DNA of 52,297 nt from Gemmatimonadota bacterium. GTDB taxonomy: Bacteria; Gemmatimonadota; Gemmatimonadetes; Longimicrobiales; Gaopeijiaceae. The stretch lies in assembly GCA_022823225.1 (NCBI GenBank), contig JAJDXM010000091.1, positions 1 to 52,297 of the forward strand. Reading direction: 5' to 3'. Both the position numbers and the translations under genes were made by a program. Positions 15,936 through 24,539 of this stretch are shown piece after piece. The stretch's first letter is position 1. Each line of letters starts with the position of its first letter. The notes beneath the pieces were generated by a model. That model was not told the DNA's origin. It ran no database searches and saw nothing but the letters and a program-made list of their open reading frames with translations.

Positions 15936-16181
15936 CAGGCCGTGGACAATCCCCGCGTCGCACCGAGGGCGGCGAAGCGCCGGGCTGGCAAGGCGCGACG
16001 AAGGGCGAATAGCAGAGCTATTGGCCCGAGGAGCAACGCCGAGCGGTGCTTCACGGGACCGGAAAGTAAAGAAAACACGACATCATGTAAGGCAGACATT
16101 ACAGTGCGAACGCGTGAGCACCGCGGTCCAGCCCGGATGCATCGTCGGCCGAATGCAGCGGGGACTTGTTCCACGGCCTGC
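15935..16181. mobile_element. MITE-like 247-bp element with inverted ends
   Basis: GCAGGCCGTGGA (15935-15946) at the left is the exact reverse complement of TCCACGGCCTGC (16170-16181) at the right, and the match continues inward with two small gaps (CAA-TCCCCGC). The left end begins on the last base of the DUF4143 stop codon. Inside are a GC-rich 56-bp core (15952-16007) shared 54/56 with 33579-33634, a near-perfect hairpin around AATAGC-AGA-GCTATT, and a TGTAA-N8-TTACA dyad. The right 51 bases (16131-16181) recur at 41719-41769 (45/51). No coding capacity. It is a non-autonomous repeat element sitting directly upstream of the purine permease. Confidence 0.65.
16075..16107 (+). promoter_or_regulatory. 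Second TGTAA-N8-TTACA dyad block, upstream of the purine permease
   Basis: The dyad is 16086-16103. Its surroundings (ACAcGACAT..TGTAA.G....CATTACA) match the block at 3311-3345 in spacing and in most bases. It lies within the MITE-like element, about 110 bases before the permease start, and could act as its promoter/operator. Confidence 0.45.
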
Positions 16182-16213
16182 CGGCGACCACTTCCTGCCA
16201 GGGCGCACCACCC

Positions 16214-17503
16214 ATGACGAACCTCTTCCAGCTGGCGGAGCGCGGAACCACCGTCCGCACCGAGATCCTCGCCGGATCCACCACCTTCCTGACCCTTTCC
16301 TACATCATCTTCGTGAACCCGATGATCCTGGCAGGCACGGGGATGGATGCCGGGGCCGTCCTGGTGGCAACCTGTCTCGCGGCCGCCTTCGGGTCGGCGG
16401 TGATGGGGCTGTACGCCAACTACCCGATCGCGCTGGCGCCGGGGATGGGGCTCAACGCCTATTTCGCCGCGATCGCGGTGGGCACGATGGGACTGTCGTG
16501 GCAGGTCGCGCTGGGCGCCGTGTTCTGCTCCGGCGTGCTGATGCTGGTCCTGTCGGTGCTGCCCGTGCGCGAATGGGTGGTGAACAGTATTCCGCGCTCG
16601 CAGAAGATGGCCATCGCGGGCGGGATCGGGTTCTTTCTGGTGATCATCGGGCTTCGCAACGCCGGGCTCGTGGTCGGCAGCGAGGCCAACCTGGTCGCGA
16701 TGGGCAGCATCACCCAGTGGCCGGTGGCGCTGGCGCTGCTGGGATTCGTGGTGATCGTCGCGCTCCAGCACCGGAAGGTCCCGGGCGCAGTACTGATGTG
16801 CATCCTGATCGTGGCCGGGATCGGATGGCTCTCCGGGCTCTCCCCCGCCCCGCAGTCGCTGGTGGCCCCACCGCCGTCGCTGGCCCCGACCTTCTTCCAG
16901 CTCGATATCGCCGCCGCCTTCGAACTGGGGCTGCTGGCGATCGTCTTCGCCTTCCTGATGGTCGACCTTTTCGACACCAGCGGCACCCTGGTGGCCGTGC
17001 TCAACGAGGCCGGGCTCACCGGCGAGGACGGAAGGGTTCCGGGACTCCGCCGCGCCCTCGTCGCGGACAGCTCCGCAACCATGGCGGGCGCGCTGCTCGG
17101 CACTTCCACCACGACCTCCTACATCGAGAGCGCCGCCGGGGTTCGCGCTGGCGGACGCACCGGGCTGACCGCCGTCGTCGTGGCCGGACTCTTCCTGCTG
17201 GCGCTGCCGTTCGCGCCCGTCGCCACCGCGGTCCCCACGTACGCCACCGCGCCCGCGATCCTTTTCGTGGGGTATGTGATGACCCGGGCGCTGCGCCATA
17301 TTGAATGGGACGAGTTGACCGAGTCGATCCCGGCCATGGTGACCGCCCTGGCAATGCCCTTCACCTACTCGATCGCAACCGGCATCGGGCTCGGCTTCAT
17401 CACCTACACGATGATCAAGTTGCTTTCCGGCCGCTCCACCGACCTCAACGCTGCGGTCGTCACAGTGTCCGTCCTGTTCCTGATTCGCTTCGTAGTCTCG
17501 TGA
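16214..17503 (+). CDS. Purine (adenine/guanine/hypoxanthine) permease, AzgA/PbuG type of the NCS2 family
   Basis: The 429-residue protein is a polytopic transporter. The signature APGMGLNAYF is at residues 75-84; 'IPRSQKMAIAGGIGFFLVIIGLRNAGLV' and 'FLMVDLFDTSGTLVAV' are the conserved family segments with the substrate-binding helices; 'GTSTTTSYIESAAGVRAGGRTGLTA' is the second NCS2 signature. These proteins import purine bases with protons. ATG 16214 fits the family start; the frame upstream reads into the MITE-like element. Regulation may come from the dyad in that element. The next gene starts 35 bases later on the same strand. Confidence 0.9.
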   Translation: MTNLFQLAERGTTVRTEILAGSTTFLTLSYIIFVNPMILAGTGMDAGAVLVATCLAAAFGSAVMGLYANYPIALAPGMGLNAYFAAIAVGTMGLSWQVALGAVFCSGVLMLVLSVLPVREWVVNSIPRSQKMAIAGGIGFFLVIIGLRNAGLVVGSEANLVAMGSITQWPVALALLGFVVIVALQHRKVPGAVLMCILIVAGIGWLSGLSPAPQSLVAPPPSLAPTFFQLDIAAAFELGLLAIVFAFLMVDLFDTSGTLVAVLNEAGLTGEDGRVPGLRRALVADSSATMAGALLGTSTTTSYIESAAGVRAGGRTGLTAVVVAGLFLLALPFAPVATAVPTYATAPAILFVGYVMTRALRHIEWDELTESIPAMVTALAMPFTYSIATGIGLGFITYTMIKLLSGRSTDLNAAVVTVSVLFLIRFVVS

Positions 17504-17538
17504 ACAGATCGTCCAACCGAACCCGGAACCCCCTTCAA

Positions 17539-19488
17539 ATGAGCCTTTCTCGCCGAATCCGCCGCTTGTCGGGCGCCTTGAGCGCCGACCGCGCCCCGAA
17601 CGCCGCCGCCGTGGCCGCTGGCGTCACCGCCCTCGCCACGCCCGCTCTCGCGGTGGCCTTCGGCCTCGCCGCCCTGCCCGCGCCCACCAACGCCCAGGCC
17701 GCCCACGTCATCGAGAACGGCGAGGCGCAGATCGTCCCCGCCTTCGCCGACACCTCGACCTGGATCCGCCAGGAACTCTGGGTCGAGACCGAGTTCGACA
17801 CCGACGGCGATGGCAGGCTGGACCGCGTCCACGTCGACGTCACCCGTCCGGGCGCGACCGCCCGGGGCCTCAAGGTGCCGGTCGTCTACGAGACCAGCCC
17901 CTACTATTCGGGCACGGCGGGGATCAACTTCGGCCACTTCTGGGACCTCAGGCAGGAGGTGGGCGCCGAACCCACCCCGCGCGACCCCTACCCGGCCACG
18001 ATCCGCTACCGCGAGAGCCAGCCGGTCATCTCCCGGTCCCACATCCGCACCTGGGTGCCGCGCGGCTTCGCCGTCGTCCACTCCCAGTCTCCGGGCACCG
18101 GTCAGTCGCAGGGGTGCCCCACCGTTGGCGGGGCGAACGAGTCGCTTGCCCCCAAGGCCGTGATCGACTGGCTGAACGGGCGGGCGCGGGGCTTCACCAC
18201 CCCGGACGGCAACGAGGAGGTGCGGGCGGACTGGAGCACCGGCAAGGTCGGCATGACGGGCACATCCTATAACGGGACACTGCCGCTGGCCGCCGCGACG
18301 ACCGGCGTCGAGGGCCTGGAGGCAATCATCCCCGTGGCCCCCAACACGTCCTACTACCACTACTACCGCTCCAACGGGCTGGTGCGCTCGCCCGGCGGGT
18401 ACCCCGGCGAGGACGTCGACGTCCTCTTCGACTTCATCTTCAGCGGCGACCCCGAGAAGCGCGCCTACTGCATCGCCACCGTGCGCGCCGAGATGGACGC
18501 GGAGCTGGACCGCACCACAGGCGACTACAGCGACTTCTGGGCCGAACGCGACTACCTCAACCACATCGACGGCGTCCGCGCGGCGACCCTGATGGCCCAC
18601 GCCTTCAACGACTGGAACGTGATGCCCGAGCACAGCTACCGGATCACCGAGGCGCTGAAACGGCGGGGCGTACCCGTGCAGATCTACTACCACCAGGGCG
18701 GACACGGCGGCCCGCCGCCCCCCACGCTGATGAACCGCTGGTTCACGCGCTACCTGCTGGGCGTCGAAAACGGCGTCGAGAACGACCCGAAGGCGTGGAT
18801 CGTGCGCGAAGTCCGCAGCCGGAATCCGAACACGCCGCCACCCGACCCCACACCCTATCCGGACTACCCGCACCCGGAGGCCGAGGGCGTGACCCTGCAC
18901 CCCTCGGGCGACGGTCACTGGACCGGCACTCTGGGCATGGGAGCGGCCGGCGAAGGCACCGGCACGGTCATCGACAACTTCGGGTTCGAGGGCGGCCACC
19001 TCGCCGCCGCCGACTACTCCAACCACCGGCTCCTGTACGCGACACCCACGCTCGCCGAGGATGCGCATCTCTCGGGCGTCACCAGGGTCCGCGTGCGCCT
19101 TGCCGCCGACCGGCCGGCGGTCAACCTGTCGGTCTGGCTGGTGTCGCTGCCGTGGACGGACAGCCCGGTGGCGCGGATCTACGAGAACCTCATCACGCGC
19201 GGGTGGGCGGATCCGGGGAACGCGGGCGCCGAGAACATGGCCAGCCCCCGCACCGGCCGCGAGCTGACGCCGGGCGAATTCGTCGACGTGGAGTTCGAGC
19301 TGCAGCCCGACGATCAGGTGATCCCCGCCGGCGCGCGCATCGGCGTGATGATCTTCTCCAGCGACAAGGACTTCACGGTGCACCCCGAGCCGGGCGCGAC
19401 GCTGACGGTCGACCTGGCCGGGACGAGCATCGAACTGCCCGTGGTGGGAGGCGCTGGGGGGCTGGTGTTCCGGACGCCCGCGTCGTGA
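17539..19488 (+). CDS. Exported S15-family Xaa-Pro dipeptidyl-peptidase-like hydrolase
   Basis: A 649-residue protein with a long N-terminal export signal (hydrophobic core around residues 30-50, 'ALPAPTNAQA'). It has the S15/CocE catalytic triad: GTSYNG with Ser243, 'HAFNDWNV' with Asp358, and 'HQGGHGG' with His389, followed by the C-terminal jelly-roll domain (LTPGEFVDVEFELQPDDQVIPAGARIGVMI). 'HAFNDWNV' and 'HQGGHG' are closer to the PepX/X-prolyl dipeptidyl aminopeptidase branch than to cocaine-esterase types. It probably removes Xaa-Pro dipeptides from peptides outside the cytoplasm, fitting the local cluster of secreted peptidases. Confidence 0.9.
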   Translation: MSLSRRIRRLSGALSADRAPNAAAVAAGVTALATPALAVAFGLAALPAPTNAQAAHVIENGEAQIVPAFADTSTWIRQELWVETEFDTDGDGRLDRVHVDVTRPGATARGLKVPVVYETSPYYSGTAGINFGHFWDLRQEVGAEPTPRDPYPATIRYRESQPVISRSHIRTWVPRGFAVVHSQSPGTGQSQGCPTVGGANESLAPKAVIDWLNGRARGFTTPDGNEEVRADWSTGKVGMTGTSYNGTLPLAAATTGVEGLEAIIPVAPNTSYYHYYRSNGLVRSPGGYPGEDVDVLFDFIFSGDPEKRAYCIATVRAEMDAELDRTTGDYSDFWAERDYLNHIDGVRAATLMAHAFNDWNVMPEHSYRITEALKRRGVPVQIYYHQGGHGGPPPPTLMNRWFTRYLLGVENGVENDPKAWIVREVRSRNPNTPPPDPTPYPDYPHPEAEGVTLHPSGDGHWTGTLGMGAAGEGTGTVIDNFGFEGGHLAAADYSNHRLLYATPTLAEDAHLSGVTRVRVRLAADRPAVNLSVWLVSLPWTDSPVARIYENLITRGWADPGNAGAENMASPRTGRELTPGEFVDVEFELQPDDQVIPAGARIGVMIFSSDKDFTVHPEPGATLTVDLAGTSIELPVVGGAGGLVFRTPAS

Positions 19489-19532
19489 CGACACGCGCCA
19501 CCGAGCAGGGCCGTGGCCGCGCCGTGTGCATG

Positions 19533-19569
19533 TCGTCCAATTGAAAGCGTACTGTTCGTCCAAATGAAA
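19533..19569. repeat. Two 14-bp repeats, 23-bp period, on the 3' side of the second DUF4143 gene
   Basis: TCGTCCAATTGAAA (19533-19546) and TCGTCCAAATGAAA (19556-19569) are direct repeats 23 bases apart. The same unit with G for T at position 4 occurs twice at the other side of the gene (20872-20908). No gene is visible between 19489 and 19608 apart from these repeats. Confidence 0.85.
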
Positions 19570-19608
19570 GATTCCGTGACGTGACGGGCTCCGGCAGCCC
19601 AGTCGCCT

Positions 19609-20850
19609 TCACTCGAACAGCGCTCGCAGGGGCACGCCGTACAATCGGTCCCCGAAGGGAACGGTCGCTTCGCCGTCGTACAGGACGACGCCGCCCGCGA
19701 ATCGGTCGCCGAGTGCTCCCTGCAGCTTGCGGAGACCGCGAAAATCGGCCGGGCGAACCGTCCCCGACGCCTTGACCTCAATACCTGCGACCCCTGCCGC
19801 ACCCCGCTCAACCACGATATCGACCTCCACTCCGTCCTTGTCGCGAAAATGGTGGAAGGACAGCCGGTAGTCCTGCCAGCCGGCCTGCCGTCGAAGTTCC
19901 TGAAGGACGAATGTTTCGAGGAACTGGCCGAACAGGGTGCGGTCGTAGGCCAGCGCAGGACCGTCCACGCCGAGAAGCGCCGAAGCGACGCCGGTGTCGC
20001 AGAGATGGAGCTTGGGCCTCTTGATCAGCCGGCTCAGGCGGTTGCTGTGCCAGGCCGGGAGATGTTCCAGCAGAAAGACCCGCTCAAGGAGCGTGACGTA
20101 GTCCCGAATCGTGGGGCGGCTCGCCTCGAAGGGCGCAGCAAGGTCGCTGGCATTGAACAGCCTCGCGGTCCGGGCCGCTGCTGCCGCGAGCAATCGCGGC
20201 AGGATTTCCAGTTGCCGAACCCGGGCCAGGTCCCGGACGTCGCGCTGGACCAGGGCGTCCACGTAGTCATGGTACCAGTTGGAGCGCCGCCGCCCCGGGG
20301 GACGGGTGAGCGCCGCCGGATATCCACCTGCGGCGATGCGCCGCGGCAGATCCTCGCCGAGCCGCTCGGTACGTGCGATCGTGAATCCGCCCGCAAAGAG
20401 GGCGTCCAGGAAACGGGGAGCGCACCGCTTCAGTTCACACTGCGCCAGCGGGTGGAGCCTCAGCGTCTGCAATCGGCCGGCCAGCGACTCCGAGAGCTTC
20501 GGCACCAGGAGCACATGGGTGGATCCGGTCAGCAGGAACCGTCCGGGAGTGCGCTTCCGGTCGACTTCGATCTTGAGGGCGGGGAACAGCGCGGGCGCCT
20601 TCTGCACCTCGTCCAGAATGACCCGCTCGGGCAGGCCGGCGGCGAAGCCCAGGGGATCGTCCTGGGCGGCGCTCCGGACCACGTCGTCGTCGAAGGTGAC
20701 GTAGCTGTATCCCCGCGACGACCCGACGATCCGGGCGAGCGTGGTCTTGCCGCACTGGCGCGGCCCGTGAATCAGAACCGCCGGCGAGTCGGCAAGCGCT
20801 TCGACCAGGTGTGGCTCGATGAGGCGGGGATAGACGGTCGTGTCGATCAT
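19609..20850 (-). CDS. AAA/DUF4143-family ATPase with a PD-(D/E)xK-like C-terminus (second copy)
   Basis: A 413-residue protein starting at ATG 20850. Walker A is GPRQCGKT (29-36), Walker B is VILDEVQ (D80, E81), 'FLLTGSTH' is the sensor region, and the middle is DUF4143 ('YHDYVDALVQRDVRDLARVR..LP..L'). The C-terminus has VEVD (D344) and IEVKAS (E358, K360), a PD-(D/E)xK-like pattern. It is a distant paralogue of the gene at 14685, with low identity but the same layout. It stands between S15 (plus) and S9 (minus) genes and is bounded on both sides by its own 23-bp-period repeats, so it looks like a discrete inserted cassette. Confidence 0.88.
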   Translation of the reverse strand: MIDTTVYPRLIEPHLVEALADSPAVLIHGPRQCGKTTLARIVGSSRGYSYVTFDDDVVRSAAQDDPLGFAAGLPERVILDEVQKAPALFPALKIEVDRKRTPGRFLLTGSTHVLLVPKLSESLAGRLQTLRLHPLAQCELKRCAPRFLDALFAGGFTIARTERLGEDLPRRIAAGGYPAALTRPPGRRRSNWYHDYVDALVQRDVRDLARVRQLEILPRLLAAAAARTARLFNASDLAAPFEASRPTIRDYVTLLERVFLLEHLPAWHSNRLSRLIKRPKLHLCDTGVASALLGVDGPALAYDRTLFGQFLETFVLQELRRQAGWQDYRLSFHHFRDKDGVEVDIVVERGAAGVAGIEVKASGTVRPADFRGLRKLQGALGDRFAGGVVLYDGEATVPFGDRLYGVPLRALFE

Positions 20851-20908
20851 CGACCGAATGTAGTCTATCTATCGGCCAAATGGAAGCTTTACCCTCGGCC
20901 AAATGAAA
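20850..20908. repeat. Two strong and one weak repeat, 22-23-bp spacing, at the 5' side of the second DUF4143 gene
   Basis: TCGGCCAAATGGAA (20872-20885) and TCGGCCAAATGAAA (20895-20908) are 23 bases apart. A weaker third copy (TCGACCGAATGTA, 20850-20862) lies 22 bases further and touches the start codon. In the gene's direction the unit reads CATTTGGCCGA. This parallels the three-copy array before the first DUF4143 gene. Confidence 0.85.
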
Positions 20909-20929
20909 AAAGCGGCTGCGATGCCCCCT

Positions 20930-22954
20930 CTACGTCACCGGCTTCGCCCGGTACCTGTCGAACCACGCCTTCAGATACAGCTGCGTCATGATCCGGTGCG
21001 ACACCCGGCGCGACCCGTGGTACTCGTCGGGGATCTTGACGTGCATCGTCTCCTGGCCGAGCACCTTGAGGGCGCGGTAGAACTCCTCGGCCTGCGGCAT
21101 CGGGGTGCGCAGGTCCTCGACGCCCGACAGCAGCATCGTGGGCGTGGTGACGTTGCCGACGTAGTGGAGCGGCGAGCGCTCGGCGTACTCCATCGGGTCC
21201 TCCCAGGGCATCGATCGGAAGCGGCGGTACCAGCCGGAGCCGTCCGTCGTGCCGACGAAGGAGTGCCAGTTGATGACGGGCCGCTGCGACACGGCCGCGC
21301 GGAAGCGGTCCGTGTGGCCGACGATCCAGGCGGTCAGCACGCCGCCCCCGCTGCTCCCCGTGACGAACATGTTGTCCTCGTCGATGAAGCCGCGGTCGAT
21401 GGCGGCGTCGACGCTCGCCATGAGGTCGTGGAAGTCGTTGCCGGGGTAGAGGTAGTTGATGCCGTTGACGAAGTCCTGGCCGTACCCGGTGCTGCCGCGC
21501 GGATTCATCCACAGCACCGCGTAGCCGTCCGCCGCGAAGTTCTGCCAGTTCCAGTTCCAGCGCACGGTGTACATCGAGACGGGCCCGCCGTGGATCCACA
21601 GCAGCAGCGGGTACTTCCGGCCGGGCTCGTAGTTGGCCGGCTTCATGAGCCAGCCCTGCACCGGCCAGCCGTCGAAGGACTCGGTCCAGATCTCCTCGAC
21701 TTCGCCGAGCTTGATGTTGCCGAGCACGTCCTCGTTGTAGTCGACCAGCGTCTCGAGCTCATCCGGGCTGCCGAGGTCGAAGGTGACCAGGTAGCTGGGG
21801 CGGTAGAAGGTCGAGTTGGTGGCGGCCACGCGGCCGTTCTTCGCGATCGAGACGCCGGAGATGTAGTGGACGCCGTCCGTCACCTTGCGGATGTCGCCGC
21901 CGGTGGTGACGAAGTGGAGGTTCGACGAGCCCTCCTCGCCTAGGGTGAAGTAGAGGCCGGAGCCGTCCGGCGCCCAGGTGACGCCGCTGGGCGAGTTCTT
22001 GAGGTTGCCGGCGATCATCCGCGAACTGGAGCCGTCGGCGTTCATCAGGTACAGGTTCGACAGGTTGCTGTAGTTCTCGTTCTGGTCGTAGCCGGTGTAG
22101 GCGATCATCGTGCCGTCGGGGGACGGGTTGGGATTGCCGTCGGGACCGAGGCGGTCGGTGAGGGCGGTGATTTCGAGGGTCGCGAGGTCGATGGCGTGGA
22201 CCTCGGAGTTGCCGCGCTCGTAGCCCTCTTCGGGGATGAGGTCGCCGCTGAAGTAGAGCTTCGTGCCGTCGGGCGACCAGCGCGGGTTGCCGTGCGAGTT
22301 GTCGCCGAAGGTGATCTGCCGCGGGGTGCCGCCCAGGTCGGCGTCGACGATGAAGATCTGCGTGTTGCCCTTGCGCGAGTATCCGCTTCCGTCGCGCTGC
22401 CACGCGATCCGGTCCTCCACCACCGCCGGCGCGGCGACGTTCGCGCCCCGCGGGAAGGCGGGCATCTTGATGGGCAGCGGGGACCCGCTCTCGGGAATGA
22501 ACGACGTGAACGAGATCTGCGTGCCGTCGGGCGACCAGCGGATCCCGCCGGGCGACCGGTCGAGGTTGGTCAGCTGCTTGGTCTCGCGCGTGTCCAGCCA
22601 CATCACGTGGATCTGGTTCGTCCCGCTCTTGTCGGACAGGAAGGCGATCTTCGTCCCGTCAGGCGACCAGATCGGCGACGACACCTCGAAGCTCCCGGTC
22701 TCCAGCTCGCTGATCCGCCGTGTGGACAGGTCCATGATCATCAGCTCGCTCTTGCTGCGGTCGTTCATCTTGTCGATGCCGCCGCGCGTGAAAAGGATGT
22801 AGGCGCCGTCCGGCGAGATGCGCGGGCTGCCGACCGACTCCATCTCCATGTAGGTGTCCATGTCGAGGAGGCCGCCGGGCTGCTGGGCGGTGGCGGGGGT
22901 GCTGGCGGCGAGGGTGGCCAGTGTGAGGAGGAGGAGCGGGCGCTGGAAATTCAT
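20930..22954 (-). CDS. Exported S9-family prolyl oligopeptidase-like peptidase
   Basis: ATG 22954 has GGAGG at ideal spacing and opens a Sec signal (MNFQRPLLLLTLATLAASTPATAQ). The 674-residue product has a TolB/WD40-type beta-propeller (about 35-400; repeated 'SPDG' turns such as PRISPDGAYI, IWSPDGTKIAF, RWSPDGTQISF) followed by an alpha/beta-hydrolase with nucleophile GSSGGG, acid in GVEDLRTPM and a His in EYHGS near the C-terminus. This is the layout of acylaminoacyl-peptidase/DPP-type S9 enzymes, which trim peptides. It is periplasmic or secreted. The nucleophile motif GSSGGG differs slightly from the common GxSxGG but keeps Ser and glycines. Confidence 0.9.
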   Translation of the reverse strand: MNFQRPLLLLTLATLAASTPATAQQPGGLLDMDTYMEMESVGSPRISPDGAYILFTRGGIDKMNDRSKSELMIMDLSTRRISELETGSFEVSSPIWSPDGTKIAFLSDKSGTNQIHVMWLDTRETKQLTNLDRSPGGIRWSPDGTQISFTSFIPESGSPLPIKMPAFPRGANVAAPAVVEDRIAWQRDGSGYSRKGNTQIFIVDADLGGTPRQITFGDNSHGNPRWSPDGTKLYFSGDLIPEEGYERGNSEVHAIDLATLEITALTDRLGPDGNPNPSPDGTMIAYTGYDQNENYSNLSNLYLMNADGSSSRMIAGNLKNSPSGVTWAPDGSGLYFTLGEEGSSNLHFVTTGGDIRKVTDGVHYISGVSIAKNGRVAATNSTFYRPSYLVTFDLGSPDELETLVDYNEDVLGNIKLGEVEEIWTESFDGWPVQGWLMKPANYEPGRKYPLLLWIHGGPVSMYTVRWNWNWQNFAADGYAVLWMNPRGSTGYGQDFVNGINYLYPGNDFHDLMASVDAAIDRGFIDEDNMFVTGSSGGGVLTAWIVGHTDRFRAAVSQRPVINWHSFVGTTDGSGWYRRFRSMPWEDPMEYAERSPLHYVGNVTTPTMLLSGVEDLRTPMPQAEEFYRALKVLGQETMHVKIPDEYHGSRRVSHRIMTQLYLKAWFDRYRAKPVT

Positions 22955-23046
22955 GACGGCCTCCGTGACGATGTCGGGTCGGGCATTGGCGATGCGTTGA
23001 TGGGCCAATATCGGGACGATCGCCCGCGTCCGCCACACCGCGCCGC

Positions 23047-23110
23047 TTTCCGGAGTTATCGTTAGGGGGCAGCACCTGCCCCAAGGGGCGCAGCGAGCGA
23101 CCTCCGGAAA
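23047..23110. other. Structured leader-like region with nested inverted repeats
   Basis: TTTCCGGAG (23047-23055) pairs with CTCCGGAAA (23102-23110) and encloses a second stem GGGGCAG/CTGCCCC (23066-23072 with 23076-23082). It sits in the 178-base divergent gap between the S9 gene and the Ig-like lipoprotein gene, ending 22 bases before the latter's start. It could be a 5' UTR structure of that gene. No known riboswitch recognised. Confidence 0.4.
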
Positions 23111-23132
23111 CCTGCTACCAAAGGGGGATGGC

Positions 23133-24530
23133 ATGCGCAGACCAGGACGCTGGGCGGGCGGACTCGCCCTTATCGCGCCGGCACTCATCTTCGCCTGCGA
23201 TTCGGCGGAGCCTCTCGTCGCGACGACGATCAGGATCTCCCCGCTCGACGTGGCCTTCGCCGCCCTGGGCGAGACGCGCCAGCTGACCGCGTCGGTGAGC
23301 GACCAGAACGGCAATACGCTCGCGGACGCGTCCGTCACCTGGGCCAGCAACGACAACTCGGTCGTCACCGTGAACGCCAGCGGCCTCGTCACGGCGGTGG
23401 GCAACGGCAGCGCCGCGGTGACCGCGTCGTCGGGCAGCGCCGCGGGCGCGGTCGGGGTCACCGTCGCCCAGCAGCCCGTGCGCATGGGGGTCACGCCGGG
23501 CACCCACACCCTCGTGTCCTTCGGCGAAACCGTGCAGCTCGCCGTCCAGCCCCTCGACGCCAACGACAATCCCATCGCGGGCGTGAGCGTCGAATGGAGC
23601 TCGGCGGACGAATCGGTGGCCACGGTGGATTCCGACGGGCTCGTGACCGCCATCGCAAACGGCAGCGCCGATATCACCGCGGCGGCAGCCGAGGCCTCCG
23701 CAACCGCCGCGGTCACCGTCGACCAGCGTCCCGCCAGCGTCGACCTGTCGCCGTCCGTCGACACCCTCGTGGCCATCGGCGACACCGTACAGCTCGCCGC
23801 CCGGCCACTCGACGCCAACGGTCATGCCGTCGTGGGCGCCGGGGTCGAATGGAGCTCGGCGGACCAGGCCGTCGCCACGGTGGATTCCAGCGGTCTGGTC
23901 ACCGCGGTCGGCAACGGAAACGCGGACATCACGGCAACGGCCGGAGAAACCGCGGCCGCCGCTTCGGTCACGGTCTTTCAGGTCGCCGTCGCGGTCGATG
24001 TCGTTCCCGCCGCGACCACGCTCTTCTCCCTCGGCGACACGGTCCGGCTGGCCGCTTCCAGCGTGGACGCGAACGGGTACGGCGTTCAGGGCTTCAGCTT
24101 CACGTGGTCGTCGGAAAACGAAGCCGTCGCGACCGTCGATTCGGAGGGGCTGGTCACAGCTGTCCGCACCGGCAGCACCGACGTGTTCGCGACCTCCGGA
24201 GAACTGCGCGATTCAGCGGGGATCTCGGTCGCCCAGTTGGCGTCGGAGGTTCGGGTGACCCCGGCGACCGACACCCTCGAGGCGGTCGGCGACACCGTGC
24301 GGCTGACCGCGATCGCCCTCGACAGGAACGGCAACGAGGTCGAGGACACCGACTACATCTGGTCCGCGTCCCACCCGTCGGTCGTGACGGTCGACGGCAG
24401 CGGGCTGGTGACCGCCACGGGCGTGGGAACGGGCCAGATCCGGGTGAGGGCGACCCGGGCGGGCGCGGATTACATCGGCACGGCCACCATCACCGTGCGC
24501 CGGGCCTCGGCGGGAGCGGCGAAACGCTAG
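23133..24530 (+). CDS. Lipoprotein with five bacterial Ig-like (BIG2) domains
   Basis: ATG 23133 follows AAGGGGGATGGC. The 465-residue protein has a lipobox ending at Cys22 (LIFAC) and then five BIG2 repeats of about 85 residues, each with the form 'L...GDTVQL.A...D.NG......V.WSS.D..VATVDS.GLVTAV.NG.A.ITA..G' (starting near residues 32, 117, 202, 287 and 372). Such repeats form adhesion or spacer rods on the cell surface. Here there is no extra binding or enzyme domain. The LCAT-like lipase starts 10 bases after its stop, so the two are co-transcribed and the rod may serve with the hydrolase. Confidence 0.88.
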   Translation: MRRPGRWAGGLALIAPALIFACDSAEPLVATTIRISPLDVAFAALGETRQLTASVSDQNGNTLADASVTWASNDNSVVTVNASGLVTAVGNGSAAVTASSGSAAGAVGVTVAQQPVRMGVTPGTHTLVSFGETVQLAVQPLDANDNPIAGVSVEWSSADESVATVDSDGLVTAIANGSADITAAAAEASATAAVTVDQRPASVDLSPSVDTLVAIGDTVQLAARPLDANGHAVVGAGVEWSSADQAVATVDSSGLVTAVGNGNADITATAGETAAAASVTVFQVAVAVDVVPAATTLFSLGDTVRLAASSVDANGYGVQGFSFTWSSENEAVATVDSEGLVTAVRTGSTDVFATSGELRDSAGISVAQLASEVRVTPATDTLEAVGDTVRLTAIALDRNGNEVEDTDYIWSASHPSVVTVDGSGLVTATGVGTGQIRVRATRAGADYIGTATITVRRASAGAAKR

Positions 24531-24539
24531 CAGCCCTCC

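Noticed and set aside
15992-16165. A small coding gene in the MITE-like element
   Set aside because: Short frames there share the same odd peptide (ASHRGRR.AGLARRDEGR) only because the repeat DNA recurs; no ribosome site.
19533-20908. Repeats with spacers as a CRISPR array
   Set aside because: Units are only 14 bp with 9-base spacers and two copies per side, and no cas gene is near; this does not fit CRISPR.
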